64,000 nucleotides of DNA, from NCBI GenBank assembly GCA_002256425.1, contig NKIZ01000001.1, forward strand, positions 1,647,001 through 1,711,000, given 5' to 3'. A model generated the notes under the pieces. The model made no database searches. It saw only the letters and a list, made by a program, of their open reading frames with translations, and was not told the origin of the DNA. Each line of letters starts with the position of its first letter. The first letter of the stretch is position 1. Origin of the DNA: Alphaproteobacteria bacterium PA2. Its GTDB lineage: Bacteria > Pseudomonadota > Alphaproteobacteria > Caulobacterales > Caulobacteraceae. Below are positions 52,606-62,116 of the stretch, piece by piece. Both the position numbers and the translations under genes were made by a program.

Positions 52606-54681
52606 CTATAGCGGGTCAACCTGACGGCGCGAAGCTGGCGCTGCGTTGCGATCGGGCAAAGCATAGGCAATCAGGTCTGCGCCGCGCGATCCGCCCATTG
52701 CGAAGGCGATGAACTGCCTTCCTCCGAGCATATAGGTCATCGGCGCGCCGGTCTGGGCCTTCTCCATGAAGACGGCGCCGACCTCGCGGCCTGTCGCCTT
52801 GTCATAGGCCCGCAGGCGTCCGGCCTTCCTTCCCTTCTCATCGGTGAAGAGGCCACAGTCGCCGCAGATGACCAGGGATTTGGTGGTCAGAACGCCGAGA
52901 ATGCCGCCCTGGCCAGTCCGCGGTATTGTGACGCCCTTGAGCAGGGGGTTGTTGCGGATGAAGTCCGGGGTCTCGCCATGGGCAACCTGCCAGGCCTTGG
53001 TCCCCGTCTTGAGATCAATGGCGGTGATCCGGCCGTAGGGCGGCTTCAGCAGGGGAAGGCCGCCAATGGAAAGCAGGCCGGGCGTGATTGGATCATTCAA
53101 TCCATCCTTGACCCCAGGCTGTGGCGTTCCGCGTCCGCTGGCTCCGCCTTTCAGGCTCGCCGTGCCGCCAAAGGTACCGCCATCAGCATCAGCAATTGGA
53201 GGTACGCCATTGATTTTCTGAACGAGTTTGCCGTCATCATTCAGCGAGACACTAAGCGCCTCGAGCGCCGTCTTCGAATAAATATAGACCGTCGACGTTT
53301 CGGGGTCATAGGAGCCGCCCGGCCAGTTGGCGCCGCCCTGGGTCGCCGGCGTGTAGAGGGTTCCCCAGGGATCCTTGCCCTTGGTCACAAAGGCTGGCGG
53401 CGTGTAGAGGGGCCCCATTTTGTAATGGCTGGCGATCTCAAGGGCCCGGGCCTTGATCTCGGGCGTCCAGTCGATGAGGTCGTCAGGCATGACGCCCTGG
53501 CGCTCGAAGGGCGGCGGCTTGGAGGGAATGGGCTGGGTCGGGGCGTAGACCTCGCCCGGCGCATCGCCCTTGGGGACCTTGCGTTCCGGGATAGGCCAGA
53601 TCGGTTTGCCCGTGACCCGATCAAGAACATACAGGAAGCCCTGTTTGCTGGGCTGGGCCAGGGCCTTGACGATCTTTCCGCCCACGGGGATGTCGCAAAG
53701 GATTGCTGCGGCGGGCAGGTCTGTGTCCCATACGCCATGGTGAATGGTCTGGTAGTGCCAGCGACGCTGGCCGGTTTCGACATCAACGGCAACCAGGGCT
53801 TCAGAGAACAGGGTGTCGCCGATCCGGGTTACACCCACGAGGTCAGTCGGCGGAGTCTCCACGGGCAGATAGACAAGGCCCAGCTCGGGGTCAGCCGACA
53901 TGGGCGACCAGACGCCAGTATTGCCAGCGGTCTCAGCCTGGCCTGGCTTCCATGTGTCGTAGCCGAACTCACCCTTCATCGGGATGGTGTGGAAGATCCA
54001 CTTCCGCTTGCCGGTGACAGCGTCGAAGCCGCGCACATAGGCCTTCGCCGCCGCCGTCGGCGCCGTACCGACCACAATGGTGTTTCCGATCACCAGGGGC
54101 GGAGCGTGCAGGCCGACCACGCTGCGCTTGAGGTCGATTTCCTGATCCCAGTCCAGACGCAGGTCCACTTCGCCATTGACCCCGAACTTCGGGTCGGGGA
54201 GCCCGGTCCGGGCGTCCAGTGAAATCAGCTGATAGCTGCGGGTCACATATAGGACCCGCTCCTTGTCGCCGTCGGTCCAGAAGGACAGGCCGAAGCCCGA
54301 GCCCGCTCGGGATCCGGCGCGACCCTTTTCGTCATGGCGGTAACTCCAGAGGAGCTGACCCGTGGCGCCGTCGAGGGCGACGCAGTAGCGTCCGGTTCCT
54401 GCCGTGGCGAACAGCCGACCCTTCGAAATCAGGGGTGTGCAGTTGTAATAGGCATCCAGCGTGGCCCCGAAGGCGTTGGTGTTGAACCGCCAGGCCACCT
54501 CAAGGTCATTGAAGTTTTCTGCATTGATCTGGGACAGCGGCGAGTACCGGCTGGCTGCAAGATCGTTGGCGTAGTTCAGCCAGTCCGTGTCGCGGGCGAC
54601 CTGGGCCCGGGCTGAAACCGCGCCGAACGCCAGGAACGCCGTGGTTGACGCGAGGAGCCCCCGCCGACTGATCGCCTTCAT
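52606..54681 (-). CDS. PQQ-dependent dehydrogenase without cytochrome domain (glucose/quinate dehydrogenase-like)
   Basis: A 691-residue quinoprotein with a Tat-like signal (MKAISRRGLLASTTAFLAFG) and no CxxCH. Propeller repeats are visible (VALDGATGQLLWSYR, GFDAVTGKRKWIFHT, AVDVETGQRRWHYQT, RAYDKATGREVGAVF). The segments WLNYANDLAASRYSPLSQI and WDTDLPAAAILCDI are like those in membrane-bound glucose and quinate dehydrogenases, but the N-terminal membrane helices of those enzymes are missing, so it is probably soluble in the periplasm and needs an external electron acceptor. The region around PPIADADGGTFGG is a long loop. It follows another PQQ gene by a gap with a strong hairpin. Confidence 0.9.
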   Translation of the reverse strand: MKAISRRGLLASTTAFLAFGAVSARAQVARDTDWLNYANDLAASRYSPLSQINAENFNDLEVAWRFNTNAFGATLDAYYNCTPLISKGRLFATAGTGRYCVALDGATGQLLWSYRHDEKGRAGSRAGSGFGLSFWTDGDKERVLYVTRSYQLISLDARTGLPDPKFGVNGEVDLRLDWDQEIDLKRSVVGLHAPPLVIGNTIVVGTAPTAAAKAYVRGFDAVTGKRKWIFHTIPMKGEFGYDTWKPGQAETAGNTGVWSPMSADPELGLVYLPVETPPTDLVGVTRIGDTLFSEALVAVDVETGQRRWHYQTIHHGVWDTDLPAAAILCDIPVGGKIVKALAQPSKQGFLYVLDRVTGKPIWPIPERKVPKGDAPGEVYAPTQPIPSKPPPFERQGVMPDDLIDWTPEIKARALEIASHYKMGPLYTPPAFVTKGKDPWGTLYTPATQGGANWPGGSYDPETSTVYIYSKTALEALSVSLNDDGKLVQKINGVPPIADADGGTFGGTASLKGGASGRGTPQPGVKDGLNDPITPGLLSIGGLPLLKPPYGRITAIDLKTGTKAWQVAHGETPDFIRNNPLLKGVTIPRTGQGGILGVLTTKSLVICGDCGLFTDEKGRKAGRLRAYDKATGREVGAVFMEKAQTGAPMTYMLGGRQFIAFAMGGSRGADLIAYALPDRNAAPASRRQVDPL

Positions 54682-54722
54682 GTCTTTGTCTTCCTGTTAG
54701 GGATTGCCAATTGGTGGATCAG

Positions 54723-54754
54723 CCGGTTCCCGGCGTCAAAGCAGCGGGAACCGG
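54723..54754. terminator. Strong hairpin between two PQQ dehydrogenase genes
   Basis: CCGGTTCCCG (54723-54732) and CGGGAACCGG (54745-54754) form a perfect 10-bp stem with a 12-base loop, 36 bp after the stop of the upstream gene on the minus strand. No T-run follows, so it may be a processing or stability element, or a Rho-independent terminator of the T-poor kind. Confidence 0.55.
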
Positions 54755-54789
54755 TAGGGGCTGTGTCCTCTCACCCAATGAACGTCTGA

Positions 54790-56883
54790 CTAGTCCGGCA
54801 GGGCGTAAACCACATAAGCGCCTGGCTTCTGGGGGCCGGCATTGGCGGCCTGCCGTCCTCGCGGCGATCCAGTTGCGACCGCCACATACTGCTTCCCGCC
54901 GATCATGTAGGTGATCGGCGTTGTCCCGAAGCCGGGTAGGGTTGTTTCCCAGACCAGTTTTCCGTTTGTCTTGTCATAGGCCTGCAGTTTGGGGCCGCTG
55001 CTGATGAGCAGAAGTCCGCCGCCCGTGACCAGGGGGCCGCCTCCCATGGTGAAGGGCACGGTCCAGATGTAGGCCCCCGTATTCATGTCGATGGCGTTCA
55101 GGGTTGCAAGCGGCCCCTTCAGATAGGACTGCCCCGTGGGATCCACGAACGATCTGTAGCCGGTGAAGACGTATCGCGAAGATCCGGCCCCCTCGCCAAC
55201 TCCGGGCTTGCGGAGAGGCGGCGGCTCGGTTCCTGGCAGGTCTGCGCCGGTGGTGAGGTAGGAGACCAGATTGTCCAGGGTGGATTGGGGCAGGCTTGCA
55301 AAGGGCGGCATGCGTCCCCGGCCCTTGCGGATCACTTCGGCGATTTCGGCCTCGGTCATGCGGCCCTTCAGATCTGCAACCCCCGGGAATTCCGGCGGAT
55401 TGCCGCTGCGATCGCGGCCGTGGCAGGACGAACAGCTGGTCAGATAGGCGTTTTCGCCAATGCCCGCTGCGCGCATCTTGGTGTAGTCCACCAGTCCAGA
55501 AATCGACGACCCATTTGCCGAACTGGCGTAGAGAACGCCACTCTGGTCAGCAGCCAGGCCGAAAAGGGAAGGGCCCCCTGCAAAACCAGGCGCCACAAGG
55601 GTCTCCTTGTCGATGCTGAGCGGGACGAAATGCCTGCCGCCGCCCGCGAGGGCTCCGTAGGCTCTTCTTGCTCGGGCTGCGGCCTCGGGGGAGCGATCGG
55701 TCAGATCCGCAGGGCTGATGCTGGTGCGGGAAAGCGGCCGGGGCATGGTGGGGATCGGCTGGGTTGGCCAGGCCTGTTCGCCGGGGACCGTACTGGCCGG
55801 GAAGGGGGTTTCCCTGATCGGCCAGAGGGCCTTTCCGCTGACGCGATCAAAGGCATAGACCAGGCTGTGCTTGTTGGTTGCGACCACGATATCCTGGGTC
55901 TTGCCGTTTCGCTTGACGCTCATCAGGAGGGGTGCGGACGTTGAGTCCGAATCCCACAGGTCGTGGTGCACCTGCTGGAAGTCCCACAGACGCCTTCCGG
56001 TATTGGCGTCCAGGGCGATGGTCGAGTTGGCGAACCGGTTGCTGCCAATCCGGTCGGCGCCATAGAAGTCCTCGGACGGCGAGCCGGTATTGATGAAGAC
56101 AATCCCCCGCTTGATGTCGATGGTCGTCCCTTGCCAGGCATTGGCGCCACCCTGGGTCTTCCAGGCGTCCCTGGGCCAGGTATCTGCGCCCGGCTGACCC
56201 TCATGGGGAATGGTGTGGAAGGTCCAGACCAGCTTGCCGGTCCTGACGTTGTAGGCGCGGGCCGGGCTGGGAGAGGCGGGTAGGGTCTCTGCTACACGTC
56301 CCCCGCCTACGATGATGAGGTCACGGTAGACCTGGGCCGGCGAGGTCAGGAAGAAGACATTGTCCTCGGCCTTGCCGCGCAGGTTTTCACGCAGGTCGAT
56401 ATGTCCGCCATCGCCAAAGCGGGCATCTGGCTTGCCTGTAGCCGGATCGATCAGGAAGATCATGTTCTGGTTCGAGAAAACCAGGCGGGTGGACTTGCCG
56501 TCGCTCCAGCTCGTAAGGCCGCGGATTGGCTGTCCGCCGGGAATCTTGGGGTCAAACTCCCATTTCAGGGCGCCTGTAACTGCGTCCAGTGCAAGCAGTC
56601 TCTGGGTTGGGGTTGTTGCGTAAAGGGTCCGGCCCAGGACCATGGGCTGGCCCTGAAGTGCGCCAGGTTCAAGCGGGAAGCTCCATACCGGCTTCAGTCC
56701 GCCGACATTCGACTTGGTGATCTGGGCCAGTGGCGAATAGTGATCCTGACCCTGTCCGCCATTATAGGCCCATCCGACATCGCCGCCGCGGGTTACCGCT
56801 GCTGCGCCCGCCAGTCCGCCTGCCGCCAGCACGGCTGCTGCTGCTAAACCGGCCTGCAAGGCGAATGCTCGGGATTTGGCCAT
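54790..56883 (-). CDS. PQQ-dependent dehydrogenase with inserted cytochrome c domain, second copy
   Basis: I choose the ATG at 56883 (MAKSRAFALQAG), with TGAGGA at 7 nt; ATG at 56895 is also possible. 697 residues with a signal peptide. It shares with the enzyme at 43216-45351 the start (AYNGGQGQDHYSPLAQIT), the TQGGANAW, VHHDLWDSD and VPGEQAWPTQP segments, and the inserted haem site CSSCH (484-488) followed by a second propeller part (AIDMNTGAYIWTVPFTMG). The two are clear paralogues. It should oxidise a sugar or alcohol in the periplasm. It lies 28 bp downstream of an SMP-30 gene, so oxidation and lactone opening may be coupled. Confidence 0.92.
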   Translation of the reverse strand: MAKSRAFALQAGLAAAAVLAAGGLAGAAAVTRGGDVGWAYNGGQGQDHYSPLAQITKSNVGGLKPVWSFPLEPGALQGQPMVLGRTLYATTPTQRLLALDAVTGALKWEFDPKIPGGQPIRGLTSWSDGKSTRLVFSNQNMIFLIDPATGKPDARFGDGGHIDLRENLRGKAEDNVFFLTSPAQVYRDLIIVGGGRVAETLPASPSPARAYNVRTGKLVWTFHTIPHEGQPGADTWPRDAWKTQGGANAWQGTTIDIKRGIVFINTGSPSEDFYGADRIGSNRFANSTIALDANTGRRLWDFQQVHHDLWDSDSTSAPLLMSVKRNGKTQDIVVATNKHSLVYAFDRVSGKALWPIRETPFPASTVPGEQAWPTQPIPTMPRPLSRTSISPADLTDRSPEAAARARRAYGALAGGGRHFVPLSIDKETLVAPGFAGGPSLFGLAADQSGVLYASSANGSSISGLVDYTKMRAAGIGENAYLTSCSSCHGRDRSGNPPEFPGVADLKGRMTEAEIAEVIRKGRGRMPPFASLPQSTLDNLVSYLTTGADLPGTEPPPLRKPGVGEGAGSSRYVFTGYRSFVDPTGQSYLKGPLATLNAIDMNTGAYIWTVPFTMGGGPLVTGGGLLLISSGPKLQAYDKTNGKLVWETTLPGFGTTPITYMIGGKQYVAVATGSPRGRQAANAGPQKPGAYVVYALPD

Positions 56884-56911
56884 GGGATTCCTCATTGGTT
56901 TTCCAGTATGC

Positions 56912-57967
56912 CTAGCGCGGCGCAAATGGCGGAGACTGGCCCCTGGTCAGGGTGCGAATTCGATAGATGTTGACCCCGGAGGTCAGGAACAGGCTCCGTC
57001 CATCCTCTCCAAAGGCAATATTGCTGGTCATGGCTGGCGTCTGGATACGCCCGAGCATGCGCCCGTCTGGCGCGAGGACGATGATCCCCCCCGGCCCTGT
57101 CGTCCAGACATTGCCCCGGGCGTCCACCTTCAGCCCATCAGGAACGCCCCGGCCCATGGGTGAATTCGTAGCAAAGCGCGCGAAATCCCTCTGGTTCGAC
57201 AGGGTTCCGTCGCGCCGGACATCATAAGCGCGGATGTACATTTGAGGTATGCTGTTCGCGACATAGAGCGTCTTTCCATCCGGAGAGAGCCCGATCCCGT
57301 TCGGCATGGTCATATCGGTAATGACGGCTTCAACCTTGCCGTCCTTCCACCGGAAAACACCATTGAAAGGGATGTCCTTGTCGGGTGGCGGCGGGGCGCC
57401 TGGAGTCCGGTCGAAACTGGGAAGGCCAAAGGGCGGGTCAGTAAACCAGACGCTCCCGTCCCTTCCGACAGTGATGTCATTGGGGCTGTTGAACCGCTTG
57501 CCATCGAGGCCTGGAACCATCGATCTTGCTGTGCCGTCCCGCGAGAGGACACCGATGTCGCGGGCGGCCTGTCTGGCGATCAGGATCTCACCGGATTTCC
57601 AGATCGCCAGGCTGGTTGGGCCCTGGTTGACCCGGGAAGCCGGGTCGATCCGACCGCTTGCCTTGTCCAGCAGCAACCGGAAGGTCCCGTCGAGGCTGAC
57701 CTCGTAGATCGGACCGTTCTTCTGATCGGAGACCAGGAGCTTGCCGTTGCGCCAAAGTGGCCCTTCTCCGCTGAAGCCCGGAATGACGGCGATGGTCTCG
57801 AGTTTTGTGTCGGGCGCTATCAGCCGGTCAAAGCCTGGATCAAGCCGGATGACCTCGAAGGGTCGGGCCGGGGCAGGGATTGAGGCAGGAGCCGGCTGGG
57901 GCGCCTGGGCGACAGCCCCCCCAGCCAGGGCCAGCAAGCCCAAAAGCCCTGCAAATGTGCGCCACAT
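56912..57967 (-). CDS. SMP-30/gluconolactonase family protein, exported, second copy
   Basis: A 351-residue protein with a signal peptide (MWRTFAGLLGLLALAGGAVA) and no lipobox Cys. The propeller contains GEGPLWRNGKLLVSDQKNG with the metal-ligand Glu, KRFNSPNDITVGRDGSVWFTDPPFG, and MTMPNGIGLSPDGKTLYVANS, all parallel to the lactonase at 48780-49865. It should open a sugar lactone in the periplasm. It lies between an MFS gene (5-nt gap) and the PQQ/cytochrome dehydrogenase gene on the same strand, so transporter, lactonase and dehydrogenase probably form one transcript. Confidence 0.92.
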   Translation of the reverse strand: MWRTFAGLLGLLALAGGAVAQAPQPAPASIPAPARPFEVIRLDPGFDRLIAPDTKLETIAVIPGFSGEGPLWRNGKLLVSDQKNGPIYEVSLDGTFRLLLDKASGRIDPASRVNQGPTSLAIWKSGEILIARQAARDIGVLSRDGTARSMVPGLDGKRFNSPNDITVGRDGSVWFTDPPFGLPSFDRTPGAPPPPDKDIPFNGVFRWKDGKVEAVITDMTMPNGIGLSPDGKTLYVANSIPQMYIRAYDVRRDGTLSNQRDFARFATNSPMGRGVPDGLKVDARGNVWTTGPGGIIVLAPDGRMLGRIQTPAMTSNIAFGEDGRSLFLTSGVNIYRIRTLTRGQSPPFAPR

Positions 57968-57972
57968 GACGA

Positions 57973-59190
57973 TCAGGCAGCCGCCTTGGACAGGTTGCGC
58001 GACAGGAAGGCCGACACCACCAGGGATGCGATCAGATAGGGGAAGGCTCCGTGGAAGTGCATGCCTGTCACCAGGGGGGCGCCGAAGCCCTGCAGACTGA
58101 TGACGATCGGGCTCATGAGACCCATGACCTGGGGCAGGGCGCGGGGGCCGAACCGGAAAGCCACCAAGCCCGGCCAGACCGGCAGGACCCCACCTGCTGA
58201 TCCCCCGATCATCGCGCTTGCGGCGATGAGGATGGAGTAGCCGGGGACGGTCAGCATAAGCACGAGGGCCACAAGGTTGAGGCTTATGGCGATCCAGAAG
58301 GTGTTTCTCAGACCCATCCTGTCGGTGAAGGTTGCAAAGCCGATCTTTCCGACAATGGCGGCGATACCCATGGTGGCTGTTAGTTGCGCTGCCTGAACCG
58401 GGGACACGCCGAATGTCCGCGCATAGGGCACGATCGTCGCCACCAGGCCCAGATAGACAATGACCGTCATGAGATAGCTGAACAGGATGATCCAGAAGTC
58501 CGAGCGACCCAGGATTTCACGGTTGGACAGGATCGCTGCAGGCTCGACCGTCGCTTCCGGTGATGCGGCGTCCGCCTTGTGGTCACGTGTTGATGGGTGA
58601 TCAACCAGGATCAGGCCAACCGGCACGGCGACAGCCAGAAGGATCATGGCGAAGGCGCGATAGGCGCTCGGCCATCCGCCGGACTCGATCATCTGGGCCG
58701 CAAAGGGCGGGATCAGGAGCTGGCCAAAGGATGTGCCCAGAGTGGCGATGGTCAGGGCGCGGCCACGATTGGTCGCAAACCAGTTCGCGACCACTGACGA
58801 GGCGCCCATGGGGGCCACAATGGCGGCGCCGAAGGCGACAATCAGGCTGTAGACCAGATAGAACTGCCAGATTGCAGTAACATGAGACAGGGCGAAGAAG
58901 CCTGCGGAAAGCGCCAGCAGGCCACCGACCATCACATTGCGGATAGGGAACCGGGCCAGGAGTCGACCGGCGAAAATGCCCAGGACACCTGTTCCAATGT
59001 TCACCAGGGTAAAGCCGAGCACCACCCGTGTCGGTGAGATATTGAAGGCCTTGGCGATCGGATTGACGAAGATCGTGAAGGCGTAGGTGACTGTGCCGAA
59101 CACCACGCCGAAGCATAGGAATGCGGCCAGCAAAACCACCCAGGCGTAAAGCTCGCTGCTACCCCTCGGCTTAGACTCGACAGCGTCCAT
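57973..59190 (-). CDS. MFS transporter, monocarboxylate/oxalate-formate type
   Basis: A 405-residue membrane protein with twelve predicted segments. The first (AWVVLLAAFLCFGVVFGTVTYAFTIFVNPI) and the middle loop are like the OFA/MCT families (oxalate:formate antiporter, monocarboxylate transporters); IFAGRLLARFPIRNVMVGG is the helix 2-3 loop. It should carry a small organic acid, perhaps an aldonate made in the periplasm. It starts the group MFS - SMP-30 - PQQ/cytochrome - PQQ on the minus strand. Exact substrate is not determinable. Confidence 0.88.
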   Translation of the reverse strand: MDAVESKPRGSSELYAWVVLLAAFLCFGVVFGTVTYAFTIFVNPIAKAFNISPTRVVLGFTLVNIGTGVLGIFAGRLLARFPIRNVMVGGLLALSAGFFALSHVTAIWQFYLVYSLIVAFGAAIVAPMGASSVVANWFATNRGRALTIATLGTSFGQLLIPPFAAQMIESGGWPSAYRAFAMILLAVAVPVGLILVDHPSTRDHKADAASPEATVEPAAILSNREILGRSDFWIILFSYLMTVIVYLGLVATIVPYARTFGVSPVQAAQLTATMGIAAIVGKIGFATFTDRMGLRNTFWIAISLNLVALVLMLTVPGYSILIAASAMIGGSAGGVLPVWPGLVAFRFGPRALPQVMGLMSPIVISLQGFGAPLVTGMHFHGAFPYLIASLVVSAFLSRNLSKAAA

Positions 59191-59310
59191 GTCCCATCTC
59201 CCTTTGGCCTGCGGCTTTGCCGCCGCTTCTGGAAAACAGACTAGGCAGATCGGCCTGCCGACGACAGGCGAGGGACCCGCATAAGCGCCCCGCCTGTCTC
59301 AACAGGTGAG

Positions 59311-59329
59311 AAAAAAGCCCTATTTCAGG
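59311..59329 (-). terminator. Probable intrinsic terminator of the NHL-repeat gene
   Basis: On the minus strand CCCT-GAAAT-AGGG overlaps the stop codon and is followed by CTTTTTT. The stem is short. A second hairpin, CCTGT-CTCA-ACAGG (59292-59305), follows in the 129-bp gap before the MFS gene. Confidence 0.5.
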
Positions 59330-60441
59330 GTATATTTCGCAAGGCCGGGCGGGGTTACCTGCGAAACATAGATCGCGCCATTCCCGGCCACTATGCCCTC
59401 AGCGCCGGTGGTTCCACGCAGGGGGAACCAGGGGGTCGGATTTCCGAGGGGATCGGGAATGAAGGCGGTCACCTTGCCGGTCTTCGCACTACCGACATGG
59501 ACGCCGCGGATATAGGCGTTCTGTTGGCGAATGCCGGACTGGGAGTCCGCAGAATAGAGGATGTCGTCCTTGTCGATGAACAGGCCGCTGGGCTTGCCGA
59601 ATTGTTTCCAGGTGTCCAGCAGCTTGCCGTCCTGATCGTAGATCAGGATCCGGTTGTTGCCCCGGTCTGCGACGAAGAGGCGCCCCTGTGAGTCCATGGC
59701 CAGTGCGTGGGGGCAGTTCATGTCCTCCGGTCCGCCCCAGGCCTTGATGAATTTACCGGTCCGGTCATAGCGCACGATCCGGTTGTTCGAAGGGGCGCTG
59801 TCATGGCCATCGGCCACGAAGATGTCGCCGTTCGGCGCCGTGATCACCGCGGAAGGTTGGGAGAGGTGGGCGCTGTCGGTTCCGTACTCACCCTGGACCC
59901 CAAGGCGCAGGAGCACCTTTCCGTCCGGGCTGAATTTCACCACCTGGGCGCCATTCGGCTTGGCTCCGGGAATTCGCTTTGCGGACTGTCCCTGTTGCTC
60001 GTGGGTGTTTGTTCGAACGTCGGTGACCCATATGGCGCCGTCCCGATCCACATGCAGCCCGTGGGGATATGTGATCAGTCCCTTGCCGAAGTGTTTGACG
60101 AGGCGACCCTGGCCGTCGAACTTCCAGATGGGGTCAGCGTCAGATCCGATGCAGTAATCCTGGCCGCCACAACGCTGGGCGATCCAGATCGACTTGCCAT
60201 CATGGTCGAAATCGATGCCGCTGGTTCCGCCCAGGTTCATCGTCTTCGGAATCCTGAAATAGGTTTCGTCCCGGGCGTAGGGATTGGGCAGGGCCTTGTC
60301 GGCGTCTGATCGCGCCGAGATGTTATAGTCTCCCTGAGCCCCGCCCTGGCCGCCGCCAGGCGCCTGCTGGGCAGTTGCGAGACCGGCGACCAGCGAAAGC
60401 GCGGCGCCGACCATCAGGCGACGGATCATCGAATTTCTCAT
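59320..60441 (-). CDS. Exported NHL-repeat beta-propeller protein
   Basis: Start at the ATG at 60441 (MRNSMIRRLMVGAALSLVAG); 373 residues with a signal peptide ending near AQQA. The rest is a six-bladed NHL propeller: TYPHGLHVDRDGAIWVTD, LSQPSAVITAPNGDIFVADGH, CPHALAMDSQGRLFVADRGNNRI and KPSGLFIDKDDILYSAD. The resemblance to peptidyl-alpha-hydroxyglycine alpha-amidating lyase is in this repeat only; such annotation would be unsafe. It may be a lactonase-like or binding protein in the periplasm. It lies 5 nt after the cupin gene and the two are probably co-transcribed. Confidence 0.84.
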   Translation of the reverse strand: MRNSMIRRLMVGAALSLVAGLATAQQAPGGGQGGAQGDYNISARSDADKALPNPYARDETYFRIPKTMNLGGTSGIDFDHDGKSIWIAQRCGGQDYCIGSDADPIWKFDGQGRLVKHFGKGLITYPHGLHVDRDGAIWVTDVRTNTHEQQGQSAKRIPGAKPNGAQVVKFSPDGKVLLRLGVQGEYGTDSAHLSQPSAVITAPNGDIFVADGHDSAPSNNRIVRYDRTGKFIKAWGGPEDMNCPHALAMDSQGRLFVADRGNNRILIYDQDGKLLDTWKQFGKPSGLFIDKDDILYSADSQSGIRQQNAYIRGVHVGSAKTGKVTAFIPDPLGNPTPWFPLRGTTGAEGIVAGNGAIYVSQVTPPGLAKYTLK

Positions 60442-60446
60442 TTGAA

Positions 60447-60977
60447 TTACTCCGGGCGCGGGGCGCTTGGGGCGCTGGGTGTTCTGGGCGGGAGGGGTTT
60501 GCCGTCCTCGCCCACATTGATGTTCGGTGAAGGTCCCTCGCCAGATATCTCGAGGATGACCGGTGCGTCCTTTGCCCCATCCCAATGAACCGTCATGGGC
60601 TCATCGCGCACCACGGTCCCGGCGGGGAGGGGATAGGTCTTTGAGGGGTCATAGCGATTGCTGGAGCTGACCCACCATGTGCCGGAAATTACGGTGATGT
60701 AGCGGGTCTTCTCGTGATAGTGCGGTCGGCTGAAAGCGCCTGGATACCACTTCATCAGAAGGACATAGGGGCCCGGCTTCGCGGGATCTCCAAAGATCTT
60801 GAACTGCTGCTGCCGCCCCACCGTGCCAGTCCATGGAATGTCCGCAGGCAGGATGAAAGGGATGTGGGTCGGATCAGGCTTTTCAGGCTGAGCCGCCGGC
60901 TGGGCGAAAGCCAGCGTGCAGGCCGCAGTTGTCGATATCGCAGCAAGTCCCAGACCCAGCCAGATTTTGGCTTTCAT
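60447..60977 (-). CDS. Exported cupin-domain protein
   Basis: A 176-residue protein with a strong ribosome binding site (GGCGGAGGAAACAAC) and a signal peptide (KIWLGLGLAAISTTAACTLAFA). One cupin domain is seen: FSRPHYHEKTRYITVISGTWWV (motif 1 with two His and a Glu-like position) and YPLPAGTVVRDEPMTVHWDGAKDAPVILEISG (motif 2). The C-terminal 20 residues are proline-rich. Single-domain periplasmic cupins of this type often lie in catabolic clusters with no proven reaction. It is divergent from the acetaldehyde dehydrogenase gene across a 183-bp gap. Confidence 0.84.
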   Translation of the reverse strand: MKAKIWLGLGLAAISTTAACTLAFAQPAAQPEKPDPTHIPFILPADIPWTGTVGRQQQFKIFGDPAKPGPYVLLMKWYPGAFSRPHYHEKTRYITVISGTWWVSSSNRYDPSKTYPLPAGTVVRDEPMTVHWDGAKDAPVILEISGEGPSPNINVGEDGKPLPPRTPSAPSAPRPE

Positions 60978-61160
60978 GTTGTTTCCTCCGCCTTGTCACT
61001 GCGATTAGGGCCCCTTCTGATCTGTTGCAAAGCAGGGGGGCGACGGGGCCCTGTGCCTTCATTCACTCTGTGAGAGAGGGGTAGAAGTCGAGGTTTGAGT
61101 TTTGAGGCCCGCCTCTGTTTAACGGTTTCCCATACTAGCAGCAGAATTAGGGCGGAGCCT

Positions 61161-62114
61161 TTGGCCGTAATCCATGACAATCGCCTGAAGGTTGCGATCA
61201 TCGGCTCGGGCAATATCGGCACGGACCTCATGATCAAGGTCCTGCGCAATTCCAAAGTCCTGCAGATGGGCGCCCTGGTGGGCATAGACCCTGACAGTGA
61301 TGGCCTGCGCCGCGCGGAAAAGCTGGGCGTCGCCACTACGTCTGATGGTGTCGAGGGACTTACCCGTCTTCCGGTCTGGCCGGAGATCGGGATCGTTTTC
61401 GACGCCACCAGCGCAGGCGCCCACCCGAAGAACGCCGAGATCTGTGGGGCGGCCGGCAAGGTGATCATCGATCTGACGCCAGCGGCTATCGGGCCGTATG
61501 TGGTGCCGGTGGTGAACGGGGACGATCACCTCGATGCTCCCAACCTCAACATGGTCACCTGCGGCGGACAGGCGACCATACCCATCGTTGCGGCGGTCAG
61601 CAGCGTCGCAACCGTCCACTATGCAGAAATCGTGGCGTCAATTGCGTCCAAGTCTGCGGGCCCGGGCACCCGGGCCAATATCGACGAGTTTACCGAGACG
61701 ACATCCAGGGGCATTGAGACTGTCGGCGGAGCCCGCAAGGGAAAGGCGATCATCGTCCTCAATCCTGCCGAGCCACCGATGATCATGCGCGACACGGTCT
61801 TCACCCTGTCTTCGGGCGCCACGGAAGATCAGATCCGTTCCGCCATCCACGCCCAGATCGAGAAGGTGCAGACCTACGTCCCGGGTTATCGCTTGAAGCA
61901 GCAAATCCAGTTCGAACGGTTCGGTGCGAACGATCCCGTCCGCATCCCGGGCTATGGTGAGTTTGAAGGCATCAAGGCGACGGTGCTTCTTGAGGTCGAA
62001 GGCGCCGCCCACTACCTGCCAGCCTATGCCGGCAACCTGGATATCATGACCTCCGCGGCCCTGCGCACGGCCGAGAAAATTGCAGTGCGCAAGCTCGCGC
62101 CCATGGCGGCCTGA
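61161..62114 (+). CDS. mhpF: Acetaldehyde dehydrogenase (acylating)
   Basis: I propose the TTG at 61161 (preceded by GGCGGAG); the frame also opens at a TTG at 61095, but the shorter form gives 317 residues, normal for the family. The Rossmann start [18 protein letters not shown] is clear and the nucleophile is Cys134 ([11 protein letters not shown]). The C-terminal dimerisation domain ends [21 protein letters not shown]. The enzyme turns acetaldehyde, channelled from the aldolase partner, into acetyl-CoA with NAD+ and CoA. The aldolase gene begins 2 nt after its stop, as is usual for this complex. It closes the lower meta-cleavage pathway. Confidence 0.95.
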   Translation: MAVIHDNRLKVAIIGSGNIGTDLMIKVLRNSKVLQMGALVGIDPDSDGLRRAEKLGVATTSDGVEGLTRLPVWPEIGIVFDATSAGAHPKNAEICGAAGKVIIDLTPAAIGPYVVPVVNGDDHLDAPNLNMVTCGGQATIPIVAAVSSVATVHYAEIVASIASKSAGPGTRANIDEFTETTSRGIETVGGARKGKAIIVLNPAEPPMIMRDTVFTLSSGATEDQIRSAIHAQIEKVQTYVPGYRLKQQIQFERFGANDPVRIPGYGEFEGIKATVLLEVEGAAHYLPAYAGNLDIMTSAALRTAEKIAVRKLAPMAA

Positions 62115-62116
62115 CC

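Noticed and set aside
59320-60441. Peptidyl-alpha-hydroxyglycine alpha-amidating lyase
   Set aside because: The resemblance is limited to the shared NHL repeats; no lyase active-site pattern could be confirmed by eye.
61126-61142. Fifth LacI-type operator before the acetaldehyde dehydrogenase gene
   Set aside because: The best alignment (around TTTAACGGTTTCCC) has three departures from the consensus and no palindromic arms.
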